A model generated the notes under the pieces. The model had not been told where the DNA came from and did no database searches. It worked only from the letters and a program-made list of their open reading frames with translations. Shown here one piece after another: positions 33,569 to 44,675 of a DNA stretch of 64,000 nucleotides. The translations under genes were made by a program, and so were the position numbers. The DNA comes from Eleusine coracana subsp. coracana (Eukaryota; Streptophyta; Magnoliopsida; Poales; Poaceae): positions 39,011,511 to 39,075,510 of the forward strand of contig CM064424.1 in the NCBI GenBank assembly GCA_032690845.1, written 5' to 3'. Within the stretch, counting starts at the first letter, position 1. Each line of letters starts with the position of its first letter.

Positions 33569-34123
33569 TTAACATTTAACACCAAGCATGGATTGACATC
33601 CATAGTTCACACTAACTTTATTCGTCATACCACTTATAGCTACTACACATTTACTCCCACTTCTTTTCTTGCTATAGTACACGGTACAGCACTCTAACAC
33701 CCATTCAACTGAATGAAGCATGGAGGTCACTTCCTGATTCCCGGAGTCCTCCACTCCTGAACCCCCATCTTGCAGTGATGGAAGCTCGGTAATGTCTATT
33801 ACCGACTCTGCATCCATAATCACCTCTGGTTCATCTTCCTCTTCCTCTAGTCGTTGTTGCTCAAATTCTTGATTCAACATATTATTATGCATTTGAATCA
33901 AATCCTCCACTAGTTGTTGGATCGAGAGATTAGCTGTTGCAAGCTGCTGATCCCTACTTGCAAGTTGTTCATCCTTGTCATTTAACTGACTATCTTAGAT
34001 GACCAGCCATTCCTCTCTAACCCGTAGTTGATTTTCCAATTCTGCTATGCGAATGTTTTTCTCTTGGCATAAGTGACATTGCTGCCCTTCTGCATCACTG
34101 ATGCCATTACCACCACTGGCCAT
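33569..34123 (-). pseudogene. Gypsy-1 second leader ORF (coiled coil), one internal stop
   Basis: ATG at 34123 opens 185 codons in one frame with a single in-frame TAA near 33995. It lies between ORF0 and gag. N-terminal residues include 'CHLCQEKNIRIAELENQLRV', then repeated DEQLASRDQQLA-type heptads and an acidic middle (EEEEDEPEVIMDAESVIDIT). The function is unknown. No counterpart is obvious in Gypsy-2. Confidence 0.5.
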
Positions 34124-34482
34124 CTCTGCGGATCAACAAGATTAACAGGTATTAATATTAGAACGCCTCTGGCGATACAACACATTCATCTGAAAGAAAC
34201 TGCCAAAACATCCACTTTTATTTATTAGCAACCTAATACATGAGTTTTCTACTACTACTAGTACAAACTGCTATAGCGGGGAGGTCTACCGTCGACCTAC
34301 TATACAATCTGGCCTACGTCAGCAAAATGCGGCGACTATCGCCATCTAACTAAACAACCCTATCTCTAGCCTACTACCCGGTGGCTATACAATCTGACAT
34401 CATGTCAGCAAAAATGTGGCTACCCTGCTACTCCTAGCCCACTGCTGCTACTCCCCTACTGCTAGCCTAATCCCCGCACCAT

Positions 34483-35091
34483 CTATTGTGGTGGTGCATG
34501 ATTGTCCCCATCTGACAAAACGTCATCGTCTGGCGCAACAGGGGGTCCCTCGGAGTCAAGGCCCGACACAGGAGCCTTGTCACCCCCTGCGTGTCCCTGC
34601 TGCTGGTGCTGCTGCTGCAACTCCTCAAGCTGGTGGTGAAGGTCTAGGTGGTGCTCGTCAAACATCTGCTGCTCCTGTATAAGGTGCTGAACCTGTAGCT
34701 GGAGGTGGTCCCTCTGGGCTGCAACGTCAAGTAACACCTCAACAAACTGGTCACGCTGCTGAGTGACACCTACTAGCTCACCCTCCACCAGTGTGACTCT
34801 CTGGAGAGCCGTGTCATGCTCGTCGGTAAGTCCTGTCATCTGGCCCTCAAGGTATATCGCCCTCTCGTGAAAACCATCACGGTCTCTAGTAAGCTCGATA
34901 ATCTGTCCCTTGAGTGCAGCAATCTGCTGACTGTCTGCCTGAAACTGTCGTTGATAAATAACACGCTGGTTGTTCCCCTGCTGGGTAGCCTCTACTAGTC
35001 GCATCTCTGTGTCATGGAGCTGACGCTCTAAGTCTGTGTTATGTGCCTCCTGCACGTCAAACTCGCACACACGTCTGCGACTCCGTGGCAT
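34483..35091 (-). CDS. Gypsy-1 ORF0: coiled-coil protein upstream of gag
   Basis: 202 uninterrupted codons, ATG 35091 to a stop at 34483, 326 bases downstream of the primer binding site. It starts 'MPRSRRRVCEFDVQEAHNTD', then has long heptad repeats (LEGQMTGLTDEHDTALQRVT, HLQLQVQHLIQEQQ), a Gln/His-rich run, and the acidic end 'DDDVLSDGDNHAPPQ'. Gypsy-2 has a frame in the same place ending 'DEEMLSDGDSHVPLGE'. I recall an 'orf0' at this place in rice RIRE3/RIRE8-type elements. Its role is not known to me. It is the only intact frame of the element, although gag-pol around it is broken. Confidence 0.7.
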   Translation of the reverse strand: MPRSRRRVCEFDVQEAHNTDLERQLHDTEMRLVEATQQGNNQRVIYQRQFQADSQQIAALKGQIIELTRDRDGFHERAIYLEGQMTGLTDEHDTALQRVTLVEGELVGVTQQRDQFVEVLLDVAAQRDHLQLQVQHLIQEQQMFDEHHLDLHHQLEELQQQHQQQGHAGGDKAPVSGLDSEGPPVAPDDDVLSDGDNHAPPQ

Positions 35092-35416
35092 CTGTAGGAA
35101 AAAGGTTTAACAAGTTAAACACTTCTTCCCACAGTGGAAACAAAGCAACAACAGTAAACAAATAAAACTAAGTCTAGAGACTTAATCATTAATACCCCAA
35201 TATTTCCAATTATATGAGATGATATGATGCAAACAGTATGCAAATGAAAGTTAATCAGTCAGTAGTTAGTTACATATTCTAAATCGAATAGCAACATCTA
35301 CTCATAACTTCTAGCGTCTTACTAACCTGTCGTTCTCACTCATGGGGTCCTATTGAAATTTTGCAAACAAAGTTTTTGAAAACCGACTTGAGAATGATAT
35401 GCCATTGCTCCTGTAT

Positions 35417-35429
35417 TGCTCTGATACCA
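35417..35429 (-). promoter_or_regulatory. Primer binding site of Gypsy-1
   Basis: Minus strand TGGTATCAGAGCA, a perfect complement to the initiator tRNA-Met 3' end, two bases from the LTR. Confidence 0.9.
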
Positions 35430-35431
35430 GT

Positions 35432-38400
35432 TGTGACATCCCCTCCGGGATAACCAGGATCACGTATAGGAGGACACTCGACGAAGCGAGTTACAATAGC
35501 ACATACATTCACACAAGCCCAAAATATATTATATCATGGTATAATACAACCAGGTTTACGGAAAATGAACCAGAGTTTTGCAGCAGAAAACATTTATTAC
35601 AACAAAGTGTTTGAAATCTAAACACAAACAGTTTGGCAACGAGGAGCTTTATTCTACAATCTAAACTATGCTCCTGGAACACGTTCATCTTCTATTCTTC
35701 CGGTGACAGGATGCGTTCCCACTGGATGGATCCTCCTTCCGGAAGTTGCCCTTCTCCTGGCATATTCTCGGACTAGCCATAGGAAGATGGCTCACCACCT
35801 AAAACCAACATGGACAAAGCCCTAAGTATCTAATATACTCTGCAAGACTGACCCATCAATGTGGCTCGCTAAGGACGACACCTAGAATGTATAGACCTTT
35901 GGCTGGTGGGTTGACTCAATGTGACTCAGACTGACCCATCAATGTGCAAGCAAAGAAATTATTTAACTGAAATAACTCCCCTTCTCTCATTACTCTCAAT
36001 TATCTACGCTCGCGCCAAGTGAACAAGCAGTACTCATTGCTGCGAGGGATAGCGACTCGAATCAATTTCAACCAGCTGGGTAAAACCCTACTACACATCA
36101 TGATGATGACATCACCATGCTGGATACGCGCATATCATGGCCTTCCCCAAGTTACAAGTCGTCACCAACTCGGTCGCCGCGTTCGTCTCGGATTCAGCCG
36201 ACACCCCTTCACGGTTTTGATGATATATCCTACATCCGATGTCCAAACGAGGCATTCTTTGATGCGTTGGAAAGAGGACGACGACGCCGTCATTTTGGTT
36301 CTGGTCCTAGCTCCAGAAGGGTCGTGAGTCATAATATGTGACCATGACAAGGTGCCGTGCCACCTATTTTGGGCCAACTTGGCCATGTATCGTGTTGGGC
36401 CTTAAGCCCATGTTGTGGGCGCCCCCCCCCCTGGTCGCCCCCAACCCTAGGACGTCTTTGTTTCCTACATAAACTCAGTAGCCGCCATTTTTTAGTTGCG
36501 GGTTTTGTTTAGTTTAGTTTTCCAGAGAGAAACTTGATCGAATTATTGTAACTGTGGCGACAAGTCCTTTTACAGTAATCCAGGGCCCCTGTTCTTGTTC
36601 TACACCACTGTGGCGATTAGTCCTTTTGTGTTCAGAGCTTGAACCTTTTCTTGTGATTCGCTTCATCCATATTTGCAATTTCAGATTATGTGTTTATCCT
36701 CTCTTGCTTGTGTTCTCGATTTCGCTTGTAGGAACAATCAAGTTGTGCTTGGTGTAATGGTTGCGGGGTTGGATCTTGTTTGATTCAAGCCGGGTCGTCG
36801 ACGCCGAGTTCCCCAAATTCGAGTTTATCCCCTTACCTCTCGGAAGATCGGGCCATATTTACATCACGTCACATATGCACCACATTGGTCGTATATGACA
36901 ACCTTTCCCTCTATCCCCAACCAGAGGTCGATCCATTTCCAACTTCCCCGGAAACATGGAGACCCCACGTGATACCCGTCCCAGACGTTATCCGTGAGCG
37001 ACCACCATTTCCCTCCCGTGAGACTTCAATCTCACTAATAGCCGGCAAAAGAAAGTTGGCTACGTCCTACCACTGACGAAGTTAGGGTACATCAGCTTAC
37101 TGGGTCCCATATACCAACATGTAGATCGGTACTATTCAATACTTGTTCACGGAGCCACCAACGGCTTGGTCCTAAATCCGACATGGACGGGGCTACCACG
37201 TTGCAAGACCCAGCCTTTGCCCTTTCCTCTACGGGGCCCGTCCGGTCTCATCATCATCATCATCTTTCATTTGAATGCTCAAAGATCTCACTCAACTTAA
37301 AGCCTCCATGCTTTAAGATCATCCTATACAGTGCTACCGATATTCCTATGACATAAGCATAGCACCTATCGTGCTACCGGTACCTGTATAGTATAAAAAC
37401 ATCATAGGATATGGTAGTGATGCAGGTGGGTGTCAATCAATTCCTAGAACTAGTGCACAATCATGACTTGACTGACTGTGATAAAAGAAAGAATTTAAAA
37501 ACATAGGTGGGATACACCGGGGCTTGCCTTGTGGTTCGTCCGAGTACGGCGGTGTAGGCGTGGAGTCAGGCTCTACAATCACCACCTCGGGTCCACTCTC
37601 GACAGACTGCTCGACGATCTCCAGTCCTACGCAATTCGTCATTACGTCGCAAGTTAGTGCTAGCGATGCATGAATGCAAAATGCGATGCTTGAAATGGCA
37701 GCGCGAATAATTAGTAGACAAGAACCTAGTTATTCTTGTCTGAAGTATTTCCTTCAAATTAAATGTGCTTACGTCTACTAATGACAAGGGAGTGGCATGC
37801 TCAATTATAGTTAATTACCCTTAATTACCCCATTAATTATTTAATATTAACCTATTAGGGTAAGACATTAATTCAGGAAGCACTAAATTAATTAACGACT
37901 AAAAAGGGTATTTCTAATTTTTAATTAAATGCCTAAAAATCATACAAAATAAATATTTACTTTTATTCCATAAACTGGTAGAGAAAATTATTTGGAACCC
38001 AACAAAATTGGTCCCATGATTTTAGGAGGTCTAAAACTCTAGTTATAATTTATCTAAGTTTCTAGAATTAATATAAAAGATTAGGCCTGGAAAACGTCAT
38101 GGGCCACTGTAGCTTGGCCTCATGGGCCATTCAGCGGCCCAGCCGCACAGCTGCCGAGTCCGGCCCAGCTACAGGGGTGCGGCCCAGCAGCCGAGCTCCA
38201 GGGAGCTCGGGCAGCCTCGCGGGCGAGCGCACTGCGGTGCTGCCACTGTGGCCGGCGCTGCTCCCGAGCATGGCTCAGCTAGCCGAGGGCATGGCGGGGG
38301 CGGCTCCGAAGGGGAAATCCGAAGGTGAGGTCAGTAGCGGCGGGTGCTCACCGGAACAGTGGCGAAAGCAGGCGGCAGCAGACGGTGGCTTCGGCACAGC

Positions 38401-39041
38401 GACATCGGCCGGGAAAACTCGGAGCAAGGCTCCCTTTCAAATGGAAACAAAACTGGCACCTAACCAAATGATGCAGAAACAAGTGAGCAAGCTTCATTTG
38501 CGAGGAATTTGAGTATGATTTGATGTAGCTCAAGAATTTTGGAGATGAACAGAAAGCTTCGGCACGTGCTCACCGGGAGGAAAATGACTGAAATCCGCGA
38601 GCTACTACAGGAGCCAGTGTTGGGCGGCCATGGAGGAAGGTTGGGAGGAAGCTTGTGTGATGGTTTGCGGCGCTGGCCTGGTCGGGAGACAATGGCACCG
38701 GCGGGAGCTCAAGCTCTGTGCTTGCTTCGGTGGTGGTAGAGGAGAAAACAGAGAAAGAGAGAGAGTTGAGCGAGAGAGTGGGAGAGAGGGCAGGCCAGGA
38801 GAAATTTTCTCCTGGGCACGGGCGGCAGGCAGCGCCAGTGCAGCGGGCAAGCGGCTGCGTGGCGCCTCTAGCACGCGCGTGCGCACTAGCGCTGCCTCGG
38901 CACGGGCGGCGGTGGTGCAGACAATTAGGACCTGGCAGGTGGGGCCAGCGGGTCCCACAATACAGTAAAGGTAAGATTTTTTTTTCCAAATTTTGTTTTT
39001 TTCCTTTTTTTCCTTATGCTAAAAAGAATAGGGCTGTCACA
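35432..39041 (-). repeat. 5' LTR of Gypsy-1 (contains a solo-LTR insert)
   Basis: 3610 bp in all; without the 771 bp of insert plus duplicated target it is about 2840 bp. It aligns with 26011-28952 from 'tgtgacatcccctccggg' to 'gggctgtcaca'. A deletion of about 100 bp near 35940 removes sequence kept in the other LTR. Confidence 0.92.
36101..36866 (+). mobile_element. Solo-LTR-like insert, copy 1
   Basis: 766 bp from TGATGATGAC to TTTACATCA, TG...CA with TGATG/CATCA terminal inverts, flanked by CATCA (36096-36100) and CGTCA (36867-36871), a 5-bp duplication with one change. Removing it restores the sequence of the other Gypsy-1 LTR. The end 'ggaagatcgggccatat' resembles ends of grass LTRs. 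No coding capacity. About 96% identical by eye to the inverted copy at 43913-44675. Confidence 0.8.
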
Positions 39042-40112
39042 CAAGAGTAACAATCTAGATCACACCCTCAAGGATACCCTAGCCTTAGATGTGCAAGATG
39101 CTCAAGCTACTCTTCTCTAGCACTCTCAAGATATGCAATATCTCCTCCTAGTTCTCCACTCTTTTCCTCTTGAACCTTACCAAATGGTCTCAGGTATTCT
39201 ACTGGCCAAGAGAGGTCTCCAAGACTCCAGCAACGAAGTTATATAGGCTCCCAACCTCAAACTATCCATTGCTCCACGAAATCAGCTTCCTAGGCACACT
39301 GACCGGATAGTCCGATTATTGCCAGACCGGATAGTCCGGTCACTGCAACTCTGTGCATCAACGGCTCTGCCACTGCTGATTCCTCAACTGACCAGACAGT
39401 CCGGTCCAATTCTCTCTCCAGTCCAAAAACATTTCGGCGCTGCTCTTCTTCAGTCTCTCCTGTAGGTCTCTCCTGCACTCCTACTGACCGGATCATCTGG
39501 TCAGCAGACCGGACCGTCCGGTCTATACAGTGTCTCCTGCTGGTAGACTTCTTGCTCCTCGTGCTAAGTCCTGGACAACTGCCATAGTGACCGTACAGTC
39601 CGGTCTCTACAAACCCCTCTTTCCAGTCTCTATATCTAGAAGCTGAAACTTGTCGTCCTCGCTTGACTTTGTTTCCTGGCTTCTCTAAACAGCTCCTTGG
39701 CTTCTCCACTATCACCTAGTGCCTATGATTTCACCAAGAAACCTTGCATATCACCGACTAGACATGACCTAAGAGAATGACCTAGACTCCCTTGATAGTC
39801 TGATTTTTCCTATGGACTCAAAGCCCTAACAACTACTCACGTGTTCCAAACACATGCACCATAGCTTGTTCTCCTCTTTGATCCATCTCCATCAACCCTT
39901 GGACTCCATAAAGTTCACAAGCCTCATGCTTGAGCTCATTGTCATCAATTGCCAAGGCAACCATCATTCATGTGATTTGTAATAGAGTTAAGAGATGATT
40001 CCTACATAGATAACACTCACGTAGATGTTAGCCCACAATTTCATAGTTGTCATCTATCACCATAACATCCATACCACAAGAGATCCAATCATCAATGGTC
40101 ATGAAGCTTACA
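39042..40112 (-). repeat. Copia-C 3' LTR, main part
   Basis: Continues the LTR after Gypsy-1; its first five bases are the second CAAGA. On the minus strand it begins TGTAAGCTTCATG at 40112, next to the polypurine tract. Repeated 'gaccggatagtccggtc'-type near-palindromes lie at 39300-39605. The LTR without Gypsy-1 would be about 1671 bp. Confidence 0.75.
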
Positions 40113-40130
40113 ATCTCCCCTTTTTTGATG
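40113..40130 (-). promoter_or_regulatory. Polypurine tract of Copia-C
   Basis: Minus strand 'catcaaaaaaggggagat' directly before the LTR start TGTAAGC. It resembles 'catcaagggggagat' of Copia-A and -B. Confidence 0.75.
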
Positions 40131-40743
40131 ATTGATGACAACCACTACTTAATTAAAAAAACACTTCAATGAATAACTGGGCTAAACAAGCTACAGAAAG
40201 ATCGAGAGGAACCATAATAGCATATAAGAGAAACGCATAAGGTCCTACTCAATCAAGCATCATCTAGAGATATAAGGAAAAGAGTGAAGAGCATACTCTA
40301 GATGAAAAATGCATGCATGTCATGGCAATATATTAAATGAAAGCATAAGGACATGCAATGCAAGGCATGAATGATGAGATGCAGCAAGTTGACATGGCAA
40401 TGCATAAGAATTGAACAGGCATTCATCATCATGATATTATACATGTCATACATGATAATTAATAAATACAAGCACTGCATATGAAAAGGAAATAAACCAA
40501 GTGAGATCAAAATGAGTGAAACACAAGCGAATGAAATCCATGACTCATCACAATCCACGAATAACAAATAACTCCTAAAAATAAGAACCAAATGATCTAT
40601 CTCCCAAAACCTTGTAGCTTCCCCAAGATACAGGCTACTCTCGATCGTAACAAGATCACACTCCCACTCCCCCTAGACCTAGTATCCTCTCCCCCTTTGG
40701 CAACAAATACCAAAAAGCCAACAAGGTGGGAAGAGATGAACAT
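40131..40743. other. Copia-C 3' non-coding region
   Basis: AT-rich, with many 'atgcatg'-type words and no reading frame of interest. Confidence 0.6.
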
Positions 40744-42999
40744 CTAAGCGCTTGTGGTCGAAGGAGGTGGTGTAGCAACGTCCTCTGTTGGCTCTGCTGC
40801 TGGCTGCTCCTGAGGTGGAGTCTGGAGTAGTAAGAGGTCTGCCACGTCCTGCTATGAGAAGCCTCCACGGACAAGATCCTTTGCTGCCTGAGGAGTAAGA
40901 GTGGTAACAGTGGCAATAAGAGGTGGAGTTGAAGCTGTAGATGTCTCTGGAACAGTCTGGGAGTCTGCACGAGTAGTGTGCACAATGTCTGAGAACAGAC
41001 TCCTGACCGGTAAGTGCTGTAAGCTGGAGTGTCCTGCCATCTGCGAGCTCGAGGACTGTGATGGTGAGACGAACAACGCAGACACAGAGAAGGCTGACAC
41101 GGGAGAGAGCTGTGCTGACGAGAAAGTTTGTCCTGCTCCTCCTGTCGGTAAGACCCCCGAGAGTGACAATCCACTAGACTGTGCTGTCATCAATGTTGTG
41201 AAGGCTCCTGGCTGAGTCTGCAGCTATTGGAACTGAGGAAACACTAAAGGTCCTGGCTGCTGACTGACCTGTCTTTGAGTCAGCTCCGTCATCGGAGTCA
41301 CCAGAGCGGAGACAAGTGCCATCTGCTGATGCTAAAGATCTGCATGTCCTCTGATGAGCTCCATCATCTGACACCTATCCTTTGACACACTCTGTATAAA
41401 CTGTCCCAACCATCCTGCTAGTGCTACCATCGTGACAGTGTCCTCAGACTGCAAACCTGTCGGCTGGGGAGGTACTCCTGTGCTGGCTGACTCAGGAATC
41501 ATCGTCTCTGGCTGAGCTGCCTGCTCATGTAGTACCGGTGACTCCTGCTCCTCCTCTCCTGTGTGCTGGCTGGAGGTAGACTATGATCCCCTCGGGACTC
41601 TAGGTGACTAGCTGGTGGTCACCTCAGAGAAAGCCTCGTACTGCTCCTCCATCACTATGCCCATCCTCCTCAACAGATAGCAAATGTAGGGCCTGTAAAC
41701 CAAGTGACGTCCTCTAACCCTCTCAGAATTGACCTCCTCCATCTCTCCAATGAGAAGGTCTGCCAGGTTGAAAGTCTGCCTTCCCAGGATGGCTACTATA
41801 GCCCACTGGTGTAAGAGTGTGAACTCCTCTCTGTAGCCAGACCTGGGTATGATAGTCCTAGTGACTATCGCTCTCACGACCTTGGCCTCTACAGTGAGTC
41901 TCATAGGGCCTCTCTCAAAACCTGGAGTGTGCGGAGGTGGGAAAGCAATCGACACGAGGTTGTCTGAAGGCAGCTTCCCTCCCTGAGGTCTACAGGGTGG
42001 CTCTAGTGTATCGTAGGCACTCCTGTCGAGCTAGAAGTCCGAAGCCAGGAGTCCTAGGTGGGAGATCAGGTCCTCCCTGGTGACACGGTGTGGCTGCCCT
42101 TTGTACAGGAACCAGATCTCTGAGCGGTCTCTGGCAACCCGCAGCATCACGTAGAACTCGAGGATCACGACCTTTCTGAACCAGAGTGGAGCAGTGACTA
42201 GCTCTGCTAGTCCTGGCAGGTACGTGAAGTATTGCTCCTTGTCTGTGCCTGTGGCCCTCCTCATGGCTTGGTAGGTGGTGTACTGCTGTGGTACAAGCAC
42301 CTTGTCTCTCGTCCTCAAAGCCACACAGCGTCTCAAGCCCTCTCCTATCCTCCTCTGGAGAACTATCCAATACCTCTCTCCAGCAGCGGGGTCTCAGGGA
42401 ACTAGAACCCACTGCTCGAAAGGCACAAACCAAAGCACCTTAAGGTCCTTTGTAGGAACCTTGAGGATATCCAGCTCTCCGGCTGCCTGAACTAGTCTCT
42501 GTAGCGCTGGCCTCGGGTCTCCTGCCCGGTGAGCTGTCCTCTAGGGAACATTCTGCTCTGCCTCCTCCTCTGACTCCTCCTAAACAGGCTCCGCAGACTC
42601 TGACTCTGAGGACTCCTCCTCTGTAGTCTCCTCCTCCTCAGACTCCTCCTCCTCCTGCCTGGAGGATCCCTGATCCGCAGTTCTCGATGATCTCCCCTGA
42701 CGGGAAACCGGAGTATGCTGCGTCCACGGTGTTGATACAACTTCAACAGCCAGAGGTGATGTCCTCTGCCTGGTGCTCCTCCTCAGACCCTGTGCCTCAC
42801 GAAGTTGTTCTAGGATAAGACGTGACCCCGGAGTCCTCCATGACTGATCCATGGCATCTAGGTGCCTGGCCACTCTCCTGGTTCTCTCTGACTCTAGATC
42901 CAGTCTCGGTCTCTTCTTGGTCTTGGGATTCTTAGGCATCTTCCCCTTGCCCTTGTCCTGTCCCGACCCTGCCATGTCTGCTAACTGCTCTGCTGTCAC
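40744..42999 (-). pseudogene. Copia-C extra 3' frame (env-like / unknown), broken
   Basis: One minus-strand frame of 752 codons from 42999 to a TAG at 40744, interrupted by about ten in-frame stops (42580, 42541, 42394, 42031, 41608, 40852 and others) but no frameshift. Order: a basic N-terminus (GKGKMPKNPKTKKRPRLDLE), an acidic Ser/Glu run (EEEESEEEETTEEESSESES), a conserved-looking globular part (QQYTTYQAMRRATGTDKEQY; FYVMLRVARDRSEIWFLYKG; RPYICYLLRRMGIVMEEQYE), then a Ser/Thr/Gln-rich tail. No clear membrane span or signal peptide is seen. Its place, after where pol should be and before the polypurine tract, is where SIRE-lineage elements carry their 'env-like' gene. A plant transposon-associated protein domain is another possibility. 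Function unknown. Confidence 0.55.
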
Positions 43000-43912
43000 T
43001 GCACGACTAATACATCTACAAGCAAAGCACCGCTAGGAAAGAATGCACAATAGAAATCCTAGCACTGAATGAAGGACATGATTACTAGACAATTATGCAA
43101 AGTAACAACAGTGATCATCGACTATCAGTGGCTGGTGTGAGTTCTCTAGCTTGCAGTCGAATAATAGGCAATTAATCTAACTGTAGACTAAACAGGAGAC
43201 AAACCCTAGAATTGCAATTAACAGATAATCAATAGAATTAATTGCATCTAGGTTGAGCCAATTAATCAATTAATGCAACTAATGATGGAAAATAGTACTA
43301 ATTGCATAAATTAACTAAATACTCGAAACCAGGGCATAATTCGATGAATGGAAGACCAGCGTGATACCCTGGAGGAAATCGAGGCCGGAGATGAGAAGAC
43401 ATGCAACAGATCATCGCGGAACGCCGGTGAACAGCCGGCAAGGGAAAGGTGAAAAATTGAGTCTTTCACCCTAGCAATCGGGGGTGGAGAGGCTGGAGCT
43501 GTTGCTCGTGCACGCGGGAAGGCTATCGACGGCGGCGATGCTGGAGGCGCACGGCGGCGATGCTGAGGCGGCGTGACAAGAAGGGCGGCAGCGGCTCTGT
43601 TGCACGCTCGCGAGTGAGCGCGGGCGTGGCGAGGCGGGTGATCATAGCGTGCTGCGAGGGCAAGCGGCGACGACGGCTCGGGTCAGCGAAGGTGTAGACG
43701 ACGGCATCGGGTACGTGCTCTTGGCGCTGGAGTCAAACGGAGAAGAGACCAAAAGCCTCTAAGATGATTTTGACTTAGGTCAAAAGACACACGGACGGCC
43801 GAGATCAATCAATGAATAGACCAACGGCTCAGATCTGAAAACACTTCCCGCGATCACCCAGACTAACCTAACTGTCTGGTCTCTGGACCGGACGGTCCGG
43901 TCTATTCCATAG
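43000..43912 (-). other. Copia-C region upstream of the env-like frame, intron- or promoter-like
   Basis: Minus-strand reading gives a GC-rich leader-like stretch (43700-43390), a T/AT-rich stretch, and splice-acceptor-like 'tttgcttgtag' at about 43020 and 'gtcgtgcag' near 43005 just before the env-like frame. The palindrome 'ccggacggtccgg' lies at about 43887. No frame with a domain is present. Confidence 0.35.
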
Positions 43913-44675
43913 TGATGTAGATATGGCCCGATCTTCCGAGAGGTAAGGGGATAAACTCGAATTTAGGGAACTCGGCGTCGACGACCTGGCGTGAATCAGA
44001 CACGATCCAACCCCGCAACCGTTACACCAAGCACAACTTGATTGTTCCTGCAAGCGAAATCAAGAACACAAGCAAGAGAGGATAAACACGCAATCTGAAA
44101 TTGCAAATATGGATGAAGTGAATCATAAGAAAAGGTTCAAGCTCTGATCACAAAAGGACTAATCGCCACCGTGGTGTAGAACAAGAACAGGGGCCCTGGA
44201 TTACTGTAAAAGGACTTGTCGCCACAATTACAATAATTCGATCAAGTTTCTCTCTGGAAAACTGAACTAAACAAAACCCGAAACTAAAACACGGCGGCTA
44301 CTGAGTTTATGTAGGAAACAAAGACGTCCTAGGGTTGGGGGCGACCAGGGGGGGCGCCCACAACATGGGCTTAAGGCCCGACACGATACATGGCCAAGTT
44401 GGCCTAAAATAGGTGGCACAGCACCTTGTCATGGTCACATATTATGACTCACGACCCTTCTGGAGCTAGGACCAGAACCAAAATGACGGCGTCATCGTCC
44501 CCTTTCCAACGCATTAAAGAATGCCTCGTTTGGACGTCGGATGTGGGAGATATCATCAAAACCATGAAGGGGTTTCGGCTGAATCCGAGACGAACGCGGC
44601 GACCGAGTTGGTGACGACTTGTAACTTGGGGAAGGTCATGATATGCGTGTATCCAGCATGGTGATGTCCTCATCA
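43913..44675 (-). mobile_element. Solo-LTR-like insert, copy 2 (inverted)
   Basis: 763 bp, reverse complement of the family at 36101. It begins TGATGTAGATATGG and ends CTCATCA on the plus strand, flanked by CATAG (43908-43912) and TATAG (44676-44680). Confidence 0.8.

Larger units (their letters stand above)
26011..39041 (-). mobile_element. Gypsy-1, nearly complete Tekay-type chromovirus
   Basis: 13.0 kb between two CAAGA copies, with TGTGACATCC...CTGTCACA LTRs at both ends. Minus-strand order: 5' LTR, primer site, ORF0, second leader ORF, gag, protease, RT, RNase H, integrase, chromodomain, polypurine tract, 3' LTR. The domain order and C-terminal chromodomain mark it as a chromovirus. LTRs near 3 kb and an ORF upstream of gag recall RIRE3/RIRE8 of rice. 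Frameshifts and stops in gag-pol make this copy defective. Confidence 0.92.

Noticed and set aside
36096..36871. Host gene fragment with short open frames inside the Gypsy-1 LTR
   Set aside because: TG...CA ends, a 5-bp target duplication and a second copy elsewhere show a solo-LTR-like insert.
40656..41215. Open frames of 104 and 172 codons across the tail of the env-like frame
   Set aside because: They are in other frames or on the opposite strand of the Ser/Gln-rich tail and carry no domain.
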